A DNA stretch of 64,000 bases from Oscillospiraceae bacterium. Lineage in GTDB: Bacteria; Bacillota; Clostridia; Oscillospirales; Oscillospiraceae. The DNA is taken from positions 124,001 through 188,000 of the forward strand of contig JAFZOI010000013.1 in assembly GCA_017550645.1 (NCBI GenBank), given 5' to 3'. The notes beneath the pieces were generated by a model. It had not been told where the DNA came from, made no database searches, and saw only the letters and a program-made list of their open reading frames with translations. Every line of letters begins with the position of its first letter. Position 1 is the stretch's first letter. Below are positions 42,200 to 51,489 of this stretch, in pieces. The translations under genes were made by a program, and so were the position numbers.

Positions 42200-43690
42200 T
42201 TACATGGCCCCTCTGCGAGTGATCACAACGCAAATGGTCTTTAACAAGATATGAATGTCTTGTTTGAGGGACCAATTTTCTATGTATTCCCGATCCAAAC
42301 GCACCACAGTGTCAAAATCACGGATCTTACTGCGTCCGCTGACTTGCCAGAGGCCTGTGATGCCCGGCCGTGTAGACATTCTGGATCTATGGGCGGGCTC
42401 GTATCGCTGCCATTCGTCCAAAGTTGGCGGACGTGTTCCGACCAGAGACATATCTCCCTTCAGAACGTTGAAAAACTGGGGAAGCTCATCCAGAGACAGG
42501 TCTCGGATCCATCCGCCGATTCCTTTTTTCCATTTTCCGTTCGGCAGCTGCTTCTGCCCGATAATACGCGGGTCATGTTCCAGCTTGAACATCAGCTGGT
42601 CCTTCTGGCCGCTTGTCTGTGCTAACTGCTCCTTGCGCGCTTCCGCGTCCATATACATACTGCGGAACTTGTACATTTGGAATTTTTTACCGTTTTCGCC
42701 GATACGGGTCTGCATGAAAAAGATGGGGCCGGGATCTGACAGCCAGATGGCAAGGCCCAAAAAAGGAGTGAGGAGCACGGTGATCAGGGAGCCGATCAGG
42801 CCTCCAACAATATCCATGATACGTTTCAGAAATACATCACGGCCCGTGATATAGCCAAGTGACGTCGTAATAGTCAAGTGACCGCAGATCCATTCCACGT
42901 TTTTGTGTCTGGATTCAATATCGTCCAGATTCGTGAGGGCGGTATGTATGGTGATGCCCATGCGCATGAGGCTGTTGATCAGACTCACCGGCAGATCGGC
43001 CTTAGGCGAAACGTCCAGATACACCTCATCCACCCAGTTGTTGGTCAAGTATTGCTCTAATGTATCGGCCGTTGCGACTATGGGGATCGTTTCGACCTCC
43101 GGATACTGATCCCAAAGGGGACGAAGAGCATTCCGCGCCTCCTCTTCGGAAGGATCTGTTCCCATGATAGCAAGGCCGGAGAAGCGATAGGTCCCGTAAT
43201 TGGAACGGAGAATACGCGGGATGACAGTGGGTATCTGGGAAGCTTCCAGCGCGATCAGGAGAGAATAGCGGTTGAGTATGTGGTGTTTTTTCTTAAGGAA
43301 GCTTTTATATGCCTGACGCATGATATAACAGGTCAGAACGTACAAAGGAAGGGCAAAGAGCGTGATCCTCAGCAGATCGGTCTCGGGCGCCTGACTCAGC
43401 AGTCTGAATACCAGAAGAATGAGGACAACATACCCCGTCTGGGCAAGAAGCCGGACCATCTCATCCCATGGCGTATGATGCAGTACGCTGTGATAGGTAT
43501 CCATGACGATCATCACGATCTGATTGACCAGAATGCTTTCCAAAACCAGCCTCCAGAAGAATCTGGAACCCAATACCCCTTCTTTTTCAATAATCAAGAA
43601 TCCTATCAGGAGGCTGATAAAAATACAAATGTTGTCCAGAAGCATAAAATCAATATGCTGGGACCAGCCGCGTACTTTTCGTTTATACAT
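42200..43690 (-). CDS. Initiating undecaprenyl-phosphate sugar phosphotransferase (WcaJ/CpsE type)
   Basis: 496 residues. Five N-terminal membrane helices (to about 140), a soluble CoA-binding-like region (about 150-285) and a C-terminal bacterial sugar transferase domain with KRIMDIVGGLIGSLITV, DPGPIFFMQTRIGENGK, FKFRSM-like MYKFRSMYMDA, SLDELPQFFNVLKGDMSLVG and RPGITGLWQVSGRS. It transfers a sugar-1-phosphate to undecaprenyl phosphate and begins each repeat unit. 79 bases separate it from ugd. Confidence 0.95.
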   Translation of the reverse strand: MYKRKVRGWSQHIDFMLLDNICIFISLLIGFLIIEKEGVLGSRFFWRLVLESILVNQIVMIVMDTYHSVLHHTPWDEMVRLLAQTGYVVLILLVFRLLSQAPETDLLRITLFALPLYVLTCYIMRQAYKSFLKKKHHILNRYSLLIALEASQIPTVIPRILRSNYGTYRFSGLAIMGTDPSEEEARNALRPLWDQYPEVETIPIVATADTLEQYLTNNWVDEVYLDVSPKADLPVSLINSLMRMGITIHTALTNLDDIESRHKNVEWICGHLTITTSLGYITGRDVFLKRIMDIVGGLIGSLITVLLTPFLGLAIWLSDPGPIFFMQTRIGENGKKFQMYKFRSMYMDAEARKEQLAQTSGQKDQLMFKLEHDPRIIGQKQLPNGKWKKGIGGWIRDLSLDELPQFFNVLKGDMSLVGTRPPTLDEWQRYEPAHRSRMSTRPGITGLWQVSGRSKIRDFDTVVRLDREYIENWSLKQDIHILLKTICVVITRRGAM

Positions 43691-43857
43691 TCTTCAACCC
43701 ACTTCCCATTGTTCAGGTGTTCCTGTAATTATCTGTTTTTAGCCGACAGAGAACATAATTGCCGTGAAAACGGAATACGGAGGCCGATGCGCGGACGGCG
43801 TTCGCCTTGAAGGCCGCAGTAGCGCCGCACAGACCATATCCGGAAAACCGCGGGAAA

Positions 43858-44895
43858 TCACCCCGATTGTTTTCCTTGCATTTTCTGCTGTCTGACCCGG
43901 GCTGCGCAGAGAAGCATAGCCGGATAATACATGTGCAGCTTAAGCAGAAGAATAACGGCCCCCACCTTTCGGGGCAAGCCGTTCACGGATACGAACGACA
44001 GCATATCCGATTCACGGAGCTCCTCTTTCAAATGCCGCGCGGCATCTCGCAGGGCGGGTTCCGTCTCGGCGCGCCACTTGCCGGTACGAATGATCAGCAT
44101 GGCCGCGTATTCATTGAGCTGGCGGTCTGTATCCGGTCCCAGTCCGTTCAGATGCTCCCGCAAATACGAAACCAGATAAAAGAAACTCTTTGTAAGAAGA
44201 TTCTCCCTGCTCTTGGCGCGGATGGAATCTTCGTTCGTTTTATTGTACATATACAAACGCTCGTTGCATATGTATACATTCCGGCAGTGCAGAAGACATT
44301 CGTATGTCATGGGCACATCGGTAAAGACGCGGATCCTTTCTTCACGGGTATAATGCTCGAGCAACAATTCCCGCTTAAACGCCTTATCCCACGTGTGGGC
44401 TTGTATCACGCCGCCTTGAAGTCCGTTCCGCCTATCCGTGATCAAAAACGGGAACACTTCTTTTTCCAGCCGTTCCCTGTCGTAATAGCCCTCCGGAACA
44501 TTGTTTACGGTTTCTTCCAGATGGTCCTCGTATACGTTGTGCGCCGCAAAAAGCACCATATCGAGCGGCTCAGGCGACCGTGCGGCCGTTTCGTGGATGA
44601 ATTGCAGCATGTTTTCGAGTGCCCAGTCGTCACCGTCCAAAATGCAGACATAGTCTCCTCTGGCAGCGCGGATCCCCTCGTTACGGGCGGAGATCAGCCC
44701 GCCGTTGGGTTTATGTATCACCTGCACGCGGGTGTCGCGGGCGGCATAATCGTCGCAGATCTGCGGGCACCCGTCCGGCGAACCGTCGTCGATCAGAAGC
44801 AGTTCAAAATCGGTATAGGTTTGAGCAAGGATGCTGTCCACACAGTGTCTCAGGTATTTCTCCACATTGTAGACAGGCACGACCACACTGATCAT
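43858..44895 (-). CDS. Family 2 glycosyltransferase
   Basis: 345 residues. GT-A core with MISVVVPVYNVEKYLRHCVDSILAQTY, LLIDDGSPDG, ISARNEGIRAARG and the metal-binding ILDGDDW. The C-terminal third is helical and basic, with a short hydrophobic end that may rest on the membrane. Donor and acceptor sugars cannot be told. A 167-base gap before the phosphotransferase contains no gene and no clear terminator. The start overlaps the flippase stop by 4 bases. Confidence 0.92.
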   Translation of the reverse strand: MISVVVPVYNVEKYLRHCVDSILAQTYTDFELLLIDDGSPDGCPQICDDYAARDTRVQVIHKPNGGLISARNEGIRAARGDYVCILDGDDWALENMLQFIHETAARSPEPLDMVLFAAHNVYEDHLEETVNNVPEGYYDRERLEKEVFPFLITDRRNGLQGGVIQAHTWDKAFKRELLLEHYTREERIRVFTDVPMTYECLLHCRNVYICNERLYMYNKTNEDSIRAKSRENLLTKSFFYLVSYLREHLNGLGPDTDRQLNEYAAMLIIRTGKWRAETEPALRDAARHLKEELRESDMLSFVSVNGLPRKVGAVILLLKLHMYYPAMLLCAARVRQQKMQGKQSG

Positions 44896-46457
44896 TCTTC
44901 CGTTCCCCTTTCAGTATCCTGCGTCGTTCTGCCTCTGGACAAGAGGCTCTGTTTCAATTGCGAAACGCTCTCCCTGAACACAGGATTCCGTCCGTAAGCA
45001 ACATAGTAGAAAAGATTCGGCACCAGAAAGCTCACTGCGGCGTTAAGAATGAGAGTTGGCCAAACATTCAGCGAAAACAGGCTGCAGATCAACCACGACG
45101 CCCCGCAGGAGATCAAAGCCACCGCCGTCAGCCCGCAGAATAACCGTATATACTTTCCCATAAACTGACGGGGAAACACCTCTCGAAACAGGTTGTGGAA
45201 CAGCCATGGGATCTGAATGATGACGATGGAAAAAACCGAGGAAAGCAGGACTCCATACAGCCCCAGCCATCGGACGGTCGCCAGATTAAGACCAAGATTG
45301 ACAAGAGCCGCCGTCATAGGCCTCCAGCGATCGATCCGCCAGATGCCTGCAGCATCCTTGAACATATTGGTCAATTTGTTTGCACCCATGGAGTAGTAAT
45401 AGACGACGAAGCACAGTGACAACCCTACGGAGAGCATATTCTTCTCGCCCATCCATATCTGTATAAACGGCTGATACATACACAGCAGCATGGAGCTGCT
45501 TATTCCAAGCACCCAGATGTACAGAATGCTGATCTTCTCGAGATCCCGGTAATTCGTCTCTTTGCTCTCCATGACCAGCTTATTGCCGACCCCGGCCATG
45601 CAGGCGTTGAGAAGCACGACCAGCATCATGCGAAGCGCCGTAATGATGAAATAATAATTCTGATATAGCGCCAGCACGGTCAGACCCATGAAGGCGGATA
45701 TGACCAGAGTATCCGCGGCGTCGAAGACCGTAGCGGAAAGCTTGGAGGTGAACAAGTCCCGCACCCTGCGGAAGATATCGAGCGTTTTTTCCTTCGGCAG
45801 CTTCCCTGCGGGCACATACCGGGGATACATTTTCGCTGCGCATACGGCAGTCATCAGGTTAATGGCGAGCTGACACAGCAGCTGTATAGCCAGATAAAGA
45901 TAATAGTTTCGTGTAAAAACAAGAATCAGGATCTTCAGGGTATATTCTGCCACCCGCACGATCAGGCTGACCTTGCTGATCACGTCCCGTCGCTGGTGCG
46001 CCTGAAGCAGACTGCTCTTATATGCAAGCAGCCAATACGTCAGCACCGTATTTCCCAGATTCATCAGGAACAGGACGTACAGGTTCATTCCGGCGGGGAC
46101 ATCGCCCTTGATGAGATTCCGGAGAAAAGGCATCAAAAGCAGTCCCACTGCCGCTATTATCAGGCCGATGATCCTGTAGAGGGTGCGATACAGGCGCAGC
46201 AAAGCGCAGATGGTATCGGTATCCTCCTCGGCGATCGGCCTGTACATGCTGAACACCATGGCGCTGCCTACGCCGAGCTCTGCCAGATTCAAAAACGTCA
46301 GGATCGACTTGAACAGGCCGTTCAGTCCCAGATATTCGGTCCCCAGAAAGTGCAGCATGACAGAGCGAATGACGAAAGGAAACAGCAGATTGACTATTTC
46401 CAACGTTCCGTCAAACACAACGTTTCTTGCGGCATTCCTTGTGCGTTCAAGCTTCAT
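44892..46457 (-). CDS. wzx: Wzx-type oligosaccharide flippase
   Basis: 521 residues with 12-14 predicted membrane helices across the length and an N-terminal NAARNVVFDGTLEIVNLLFPFVIRSVML typical of polysaccharide export flippases (MOP superfamily). A further LGTEYLGLNGLFKSIL is a family hallmark. It moves the lipid-linked repeat unit to the outer leaflet for polymerisation. Ends in a charged cytosolic tail. ATGA overlap with the family 2 transferase. Confidence 0.92.
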   Translation of the reverse strand: MKLERTRNAARNVVFDGTLEIVNLLFPFVIRSVMLHFLGTEYLGLNGLFKSILTFLNLAELGVGSAMVFSMYRPIAEEDTDTICALLRLYRTLYRIIGLIIAAVGLLLMPFLRNLIKGDVPAGMNLYVLFLMNLGNTVLTYWLLAYKSSLLQAHQRRDVISKVSLIVRVAEYTLKILILVFTRNYYLYLAIQLLCQLAINLMTAVCAAKMYPRYVPAGKLPKEKTLDIFRRVRDLFTSKLSATVFDAADTLVISAFMGLTVLALYQNYYFIITALRMMLVVLLNACMAGVGNKLVMESKETNYRDLEKISILYIWVLGISSSMLLCMYQPFIQIWMGEKNMLSVGLSLCFVVYYYSMGANKLTNMFKDAAGIWRIDRWRPMTAALVNLGLNLATVRWLGLYGVLLSSVFSIVIIQIPWLFHNLFREVFPRQFMGKYIRLFCGLTAVALISCGASWLICSLFSLNVWPTLILNAAVSFLVPNLFYYVAYGRNPVFRESVSQLKQSLLSRGRTTQDTERGTEE

Positions 46458-46526
46458 GACGTGTGCGGTGATCCTTTCTCAAACGGATTGCAGGGAATTT
46501 CCGGATCCCTTCTGCCATGCGCAGGC

Positions 46527-47678
46527 TCAGCCATCCAGCAGACTTCTGTACAATTCGTCGGTTTGTGCCGTGATATCCAGCCAAGTGTATTTGGATGAAA
46601 TTTTCCCCCGGGCTTCGCCGCGATGCGCCTCCGCCTTTTCGGGATGGTCGCATAGATCCTGCAGCGTTTCCCGCAAGGCTTCCACATTCCCGCGCGGGAA
46701 GGTGACGCCGCAGCCGTCCAGCACATCCGCGCATTCACCGATATCCGAGGTCACGCAGCAGCATCCGTAATTCATGGCTTCCAGAAGAGAAAGCGGCATT
46801 CCCTCCAGATCGCTTGGCAGCACATACATGTATGCGTTGCTGTATAATTCCTCCGCGACAAGTCCCTGCTGAAAACCGGTGAAGATGATGGAGTCGGCGT
46901 CCCCGGCCATGTCGTACAGGTGCTGCACATAATCATTCGTATCCGATGCGCCCCCGACGATCACCAGTTTTTTATCCGTCCGGAGCATCTGATATGCTTT
47001 GATGAGGTAATGGATCCCTTTCTCCGGCACCAGACGGCCAAGAAACAGGATATATTCCCGTGGAGCGAGGCCGAACTGCTTGGTGATCTCACAGGCCGGC
47101 CGGATTTCGGCAGGGTCGATCCCGTTGGGGATCAGTACGGTCTCACGTCCGTATCTCTCGCGAAAATACGTCCGCACTCCCTCGCTGAGCACAATGATGC
47201 TGTGCGCGTGGCGGACGGCCGCTTTCTCGCCCCACATGATGTACGCAGAAGCAAGCTTCCCCCATTTTTGACGCATATGGTCAAGCCCGTGGACCGTGAC
47301 CACGACCTTTTTGCCGAGCAGCCTCGGCAGCCAGCAGAGGACGCACGGCCCCTCCGTATGAAAGTGTACCAGATCAAAGCGACGGAAAGAGGACATCACC
47401 GTCGCGATCACCGAAGAAGACATGGCTGCCAGTCCGCGGCGATCCACGGTCGGCGTCCAGATCAGATGAACGCCCCGGTATTCCCGCGTCAGCTTCCCGT
47501 CTTTTCTCTGTTTTTTGAGTTGTTTATTCGTCCTGTTATAACAGGTAACATCATATCCGATCTCTGCAAGGTGCGGCGCAAGGTTGCTGACGACGACCTC
47601 CACCCCTCCGTCTCTGGACGGGATATATTTATGTCCGATCATTGCGATCCGTTTTTGCGCTTTCTGCATGTTTTTCAT
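46527..47678 (-). CDS. Family 4 glycosyltransferase (a)
   Basis: 383 residues from ATG 47678 (AGGGA five bases upstream). GT-B fold: N-terminal IGHKYIPSRDGGVEVVVSNLAPHLAEIGYDV, then LIPNGIDPAEI, FLGRLVPEKGIHYLI and the donor-site LPSDLEGMPLSLLEAMNYGC with E-x7-E. The opening residues resemble rhamnosyltransferase-type GT4 enzymes. It adds one sugar to the lipid-linked unit at the inner membrane face. Confidence 0.92.
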   Translation of the reverse strand: MKNMQKAQKRIAMIGHKYIPSRDGGVEVVVSNLAPHLAEIGYDVTCYNRTNKQLKKQRKDGKLTREYRGVHLIWTPTVDRRGLAAMSSSVIATVMSSFRRFDLVHFHTEGPCVLCWLPRLLGKKVVVTVHGLDHMRQKWGKLASAYIMWGEKAAVRHAHSIIVLSEGVRTYFRERYGRETVLIPNGIDPAEIRPACEITKQFGLAPREYILFLGRLVPEKGIHYLIKAYQMLRTDKKLVIVGGASDTNDYVQHLYDMAGDADSIIFTGFQQGLVAEELYSNAYMYVLPSDLEGMPLSLLEAMNYGCCCVTSDIGECADVLDGCGVTFPRGNVEALRETLQDLCDHPEKAEAHRGEARGKISSKYTWLDITAQTDELYRSLLDG

Positions 47679-47743
47679 TCCGTCCCTTCAAAACAGACGA
47701 CCGCAGTTTATCCGGCTCCTGTCCGTGTCGCCTGCGGCCGTGT

Positions 47744-48865
47744 TCAGAGATTTGCGCAGCGTGCCGCCATCTCCAGATAGATCTTCTGCAGTCTCCGCGC
47801 TTCTTCATGAATATCATATCCCGCCCGACGGACAATGTCCATTCCCGGGACCCGATCTGTCTTCGCCTGCCCTGCTGCCACGATCTCTCCGGCCCATTCC
47901 GCATCGTCAGCCTGAAGGGAGATCCTGCGCGTCTCCGGAGAGAGCAGGACCTCGTCGGTGACCCGATCGGAGAAAACGCACGGCAATCCTGCCGCCTGCG
48001 CCTCGATGCCGACCACGGGAAGCCCCTCGAACAGCGAAGGCAGCACAAAGCAGTCCATCGCCTGATACCATCCGCTGACGTCAGCCATTTGGCCAAGAAA
48101 GAGCACCTTGTCCCGGATCCCCATGGCCCGGGCCTTTTCTTCTACGGACTGCTCCAGCTCTCCCGTGCCGATCAGCGCGAGACGAGCATCGGGAACAGCC
48201 TTTGCGGCCTCCGCAAAAATATCCAGCAGACGAGTGTGGTTTTTCTGAACGTTGAATCTTCCCACATGGCCGATCACGAAGCATTTTTCCAAGCCATGCA
48301 GCTGCCTCAGACGCGCACGTTCTTCCTGACGGAAGGCAAATTTCGACACGTCTATCGCGTTGCGCATGATGAATCCGGACTCGTTCCACCGCTTTTCTCC
48401 GTAATAGTATATCCCCGCGTCCCTTCCGCAACTCCAATAATCCGTTGCCGCGCCGGGAAGGAGCTGCTTGCAGACGAGCTTCAGCGGATACTTGTAATCC
48501 CGTATGATCTGCGTGTTATGCGCATGCGCGATCCGGACCTTGAGCCCGGCGTCTTTGGCGCTTTGAAGGGCGTAATACCCCATGGCTTCGTTGTGAGCGT
48601 GGACGATCTTGATATCGGGATCGCTGTGCAGAAGCTCCGCCACAAACCGCTTGTATCGTGGAAAATGCAGGGGGTTAAGGCCCGGGCTGACGAAAACCCG
48701 CCCGCCCATGCAGCGTATCTCCTCGTCATATTCCCCCGGAACCGGTTTGTTCGCCAGAAAGTCAAACTGGATCTGACTGCGGTCGATCTCCCGGTAATAG
48801 TTCATCAGCATGGTTTCGATACCGGCGCGCGCCATATTGCTGACGGAATGCAGCACACGAAGCAT
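47744..48865 (-). CDS. Family 4 glycosyltransferase (b), EpsF-like
   Basis: 373 residues. MLRVLHSVSNMARAGIETMLMNYYR at the N terminus is the classic EpsF-like start; later come HAHNEAMGYYALQSAKDAG, GHVGRFNVQKNHTRLLDIF and the donor site LPSLFEGLPVVGIEAQAAGLPCVFSD. It uses a nucleotide sugar to extend the repeat. GGGAGG precedes the ATG; 65 bases to the next transferase. Confidence 0.92.
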   Translation of the reverse strand: MLRVLHSVSNMARAGIETMLMNYYREIDRSQIQFDFLANKPVPGEYDEEIRCMGGRVFVSPGLNPLHFPRYKRFVAELLHSDPDIKIVHAHNEAMGYYALQSAKDAGLKVRIAHAHNTQIIRDYKYPLKLVCKQLLPGAATDYWSCGRDAGIYYYGEKRWNESGFIMRNAIDVSKFAFRQEERARLRQLHGLEKCFVIGHVGRFNVQKNHTRLLDIFAEAAKAVPDARLALIGTGELEQSVEEKARAMGIRDKVLFLGQMADVSGWYQAMDCFVLPSLFEGLPVVGIEAQAAGLPCVFSDRVTDEVLLSPETRRISLQADDAEWAGEIVAAGQAKTDRVPGMDIVRRAGYDIHEEARRLQKIYLEMAARCANL

Positions 48866-48905
48866 TTTCCCGTTCCTCCCGTTACTTTTGGATCACGGCG
48901 CGCGC

Positions 48906-50090
48906 TCAGCCTCCGCCGTTCATGCGGTGAAGGATCTGATACGTCCGCTCGCAGTTCATCTCGTCCCGAACCGAGTAAAAAGCCTCCAGACGGTCCAGAT
49001 AATCTTTCTGCATACGGAAATCATTTCCGGCGCATTCCATTACGGCGTTGATCAGCGCTTCCTCCGTTGTGACGACGGGGCCGAAACCGTGCTTGACATA
49101 TGAGAAATACCCTTCTTGATAATGGTATTTCCGGAAATCCTCCATATCGAACTGGTAGTAGATCACCGGCTTTTCCAAATAACCTGCGTCGAAAAAAACA
49201 CTGGAATAATCCGTGATCAGCAGGCTGCAGCGCATGAGCAGCGTCTGGACGTCGTAATCCCGCCAATCGGCAAGTACGATCCGCTTCGATGGCGATTTGA
49301 ACTTATCCAGCTCTTTCTGCAGCTCGATGTGAGGATAAAAAATCAGCTTGAGATCGCGCTCCTCAAGGAGATCGAGCAGGCGCGGGTTTTCCAGCAGGGA
49401 CTGAAACCGCCGGTAAAAAGCCGTCTCATAAAAACGCTCCCCCTGAGGATAATCCGAGCCACGCCATGTCGGCATCACAAGGATCTCATCGGAAGGATCG
49501 CATCCCCGGACAAGATTGTCGAAGCGGCACAGCCCGGTATACTGAACGACCCCCTCCGGGAAACCGAATTCGGAAACGAGATAATCATACTCCAGCTTTC
49601 CGCCGCTGGCGAAGAAATCGACCTTCATTGCAGGATATCGCATCCACTTCATCTCGGCCATGATGATCCCATGCTGTAGAAAGATCTGCTTTCCTCTCGG
49701 ACGTATCCCGACCTGACGCAGATGATAATACGCCATCAGATCCGGAGATGCGGGCTGCACATGGGTACCGATCAACATGTCGGCCGCAAGATACGTCAGA
49801 TAGTGCCGAATAGACTTCCATGCGACGGTCCTGCCAAGCTGAGAGACCTTGCCGAAGTCCGGACTGGCCGTGTCTATCACATAGCATGCGTTAATCTGCG
49901 GCTGCCGCTCCCGCAAATAGCGAAAAAACCAGTATGCGTTATCCCTTGCGTCGAACCCGCGTTCCATCACCAGCCAGAGGTGACGGTATGCCTCGTTCGT
50001 TCTGCGCAGCAGCGCGGCAACGGGCCAAAGCACGATAAGGAGAAACACGTTTTTCAGATAAACCGGCAATCGCTTTAGTTTATTCCGCAT
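48906..50090 (-). CDS. CDP-glycerol glycerophosphotransferase family protein (TagB/TagF-like)
   Basis: 394 residues from ATG 50090 (GGAAAAGGCG upstream), overlapping the polymerase by 11 bases. The N-terminal helix (LLIVLWPVAALL) may anchor it. C-terminal motifs resemble TagB/TagF: LQHGIIMAEMKW, MPTWRG, LITDYSSVFFDAGYLEKPVIYY, and FYPHIELQ. These enzymes put glycerol-phosphate units on wall polymers. It suggests a glycerol-phosphate side group or teichoic-like segment in the exopolysaccharide. Confidence 0.9.
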   Translation of the reverse strand: MRNKLKRLPVYLKNVFLLIVLWPVAALLRRTNEAYRHLWLVMERGFDARDNAYWFFRYLRERQPQINACYVIDTASPDFGKVSQLGRTVAWKSIRHYLTYLAADMLIGTHVQPASPDLMAYYHLRQVGIRPRGKQIFLQHGIIMAEMKWMRYPAMKVDFFASGGKLEYDYLVSEFGFPEGVVQYTGLCRFDNLVRGCDPSDEILVMPTWRGSDYPQGERFYETAFYRRFQSLLENPRLLDLLEERDLKLIFYPHIELQKELDKFKSPSKRIVLADWRDYDVQTLLMRCSLLITDYSSVFFDAGYLEKPVIYYQFDMEDFRKYHYQEGYFSYVKHGFGPVVTTEEALINAVMECAGNDFRMQKDYLDRLEAFYSVRDEMNCERTYQILHRMNGGG

Positions 50091-51489
50091 GTTCGCCTTT
50101 TCCTTCCATTTCGATAAGCCAGATCTCATTGGCCGCTTCTTCCGGCGTCGGCGCGTTCCATTGCGGTCGAGCTTTTCTCTCCGCGATCCGGTAGCTGTAG
50201 CTCATGGGGATCAGCCTCAAGCCGATGCAGCTCCAGAAATAGAACGCGGTGTTATCTGTCAGATAAGTCACCGTCATATAGCACAAAAGCGCCATATACA
50301 GCATACCGGTTTCCATGTTATGCTTCTTCATCCAGTAAGAGGGATACAGGATATAATGGATGCCCGCCCACAGGGTGAAGCCCAGTGCGCCAAGTTCAAT
50401 AAAGACTCTTAAGATATCATTGTGCAGCGGGTACGCCCGGTTGATGAGGCCTTCCTCATACCATTGGTTCACCAGATCGGTGACGCCTTCAAAGCCCAGC
50501 CCCTTCCAGAAAGGAGAAAGCTCATAGTATTCGTTGGGCAGGCTCCACAGCACGTCGCGGCCCATCGTGTCGATCCCGAGCGACTCCAAAAACGTCACCA
50601 GGATTCCGGACCGCGTCAGATAGAGATAGACATAGAAAAACAGGACCAGAGCGATCCCTGCCGTAAGGATCAGCTTCCCCGGTTTTCTGACTTTGCGGAG
50701 CAATATCACATACAAGCACACGAGAAGTATCGCCGGCAGAATGCTGCGCTTCAACCCCAGCAGAATGAAAAAGAGGGAGAGGATCACACCACAGCGCCGC
50801 ATTCGTTTTTCCGATAGCGTACTTTTCGGCGCGAACATCATATAATAGATGAAGAATTGTCCGAACAGAAAGGTTATGTCATGGATCTCCAATGCGCGGA
50901 CAAACCCTTCCGCACTTCCAAAGGTGACGATGCAGGTCACAACGGATGAAATGCTCTCTTTCAAGCCGTACTTTGGCAATTCCAGCAGTATAATGGCCGT
51001 ATTGGTGACGCACATGCTGAGAAAAAGAAAATTGATCGCTCTGTCCTCCAGCAGATAACACATGAATACGGCATAGATGATGGTGATCGTTTGGAACAGG
51101 ATCTTCTGCTCTGCCCTGCTGATGGAAGCCGCCTGTGAAAGATCCGTGATCCATATGTACATGCTGATCAGTGTATAAACGGCAATCGGAATCAGAAATA
51201 TCGGGAAATAGCCCAACGCTTTTTTCAGCTTTACTATATCAGCGGCTATGAGAAAATTCAGGAAAGCGCAAATGATCGTCCCCAACACGGCCGCCTTAGG
51301 CAGCGCCCCGTACGCATCGTTGAGGACCTTCCAGTCTCCGAGGCCGGCGAGAACGGTGCATAAAACAGCAAGAAATACGACAACGAGCGGACATTCCTTC
51401 CTCGATCTGTGCAGTCTCTCGCTGTTATCTCCGTTAAGCAGGCTTTTACTGTGCGTCACTGTCTTTCTCCGTGACCCTCGTTTCTGCAT
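50080..51489 (-). CDS. wzy: O-antigen/exopolysaccharide polymerase (Wzy-like)
   Basis: 469 residues with about eleven hydrophobic helices and a larger outer loop (about 320-385) between late helices, which is the Wzy/WaaL layout. Conservation in this family is low, so the call rests on topology and place in the locus. The start ATG 51489 overlaps the co-polymerase by 44 bases; a GTG at 51459 would cut the overlap to 14 and is a real alternative. It ends in a polar tail rich in Glu and Ala. Polymerises flipped repeat units under control of the co-polymerase(s). Confidence 0.8.
   Translation of the reverse strand: MQKRGSRRKTVTHSKSLLNGDNSERLHRSRKECPLVVVFLAVLCTVLAGLGDWKVLNDAYGALPKAAVLGTIICAFLNFLIAADIVKLKKALGYFPIFLIPIAVYTLISMYIWITDLSQAASISRAEQKILFQTITIIYAVFMCYLLEDRAINFLFLSMCVTNTAIILLELPKYGLKESISSVVTCIVTFGSAEGFVRALEIHDITFLFGQFFIYYMMFAPKSTLSEKRMRRCGVILSLFFILLGLKRSILPAILLVCLYVILLRKVRKPGKLILTAGIALVLFFYVYLYLTRSGILVTFLESLGIDTMGRDVLWSLPNEYYELSPFWKGLGFEGVTDLVNQWYEEGLINRAYPLHNDILRVFIELGALGFTLWAGIHYILYPSYWMKKHNMETGMLYMALLCYMTVTYLTDNTAFYFWSCIGLRLIPMSYSYRIAERKARPQWNAPTPEEAANEIWLIEMEGKGEHAE

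Noticed and set aside
43807..44997. 396-residue plus-strand frame opposite the family 2 glycosyltransferase
   Set aside because: Overlaps the transferase DxD region; translation lacks any family pattern.
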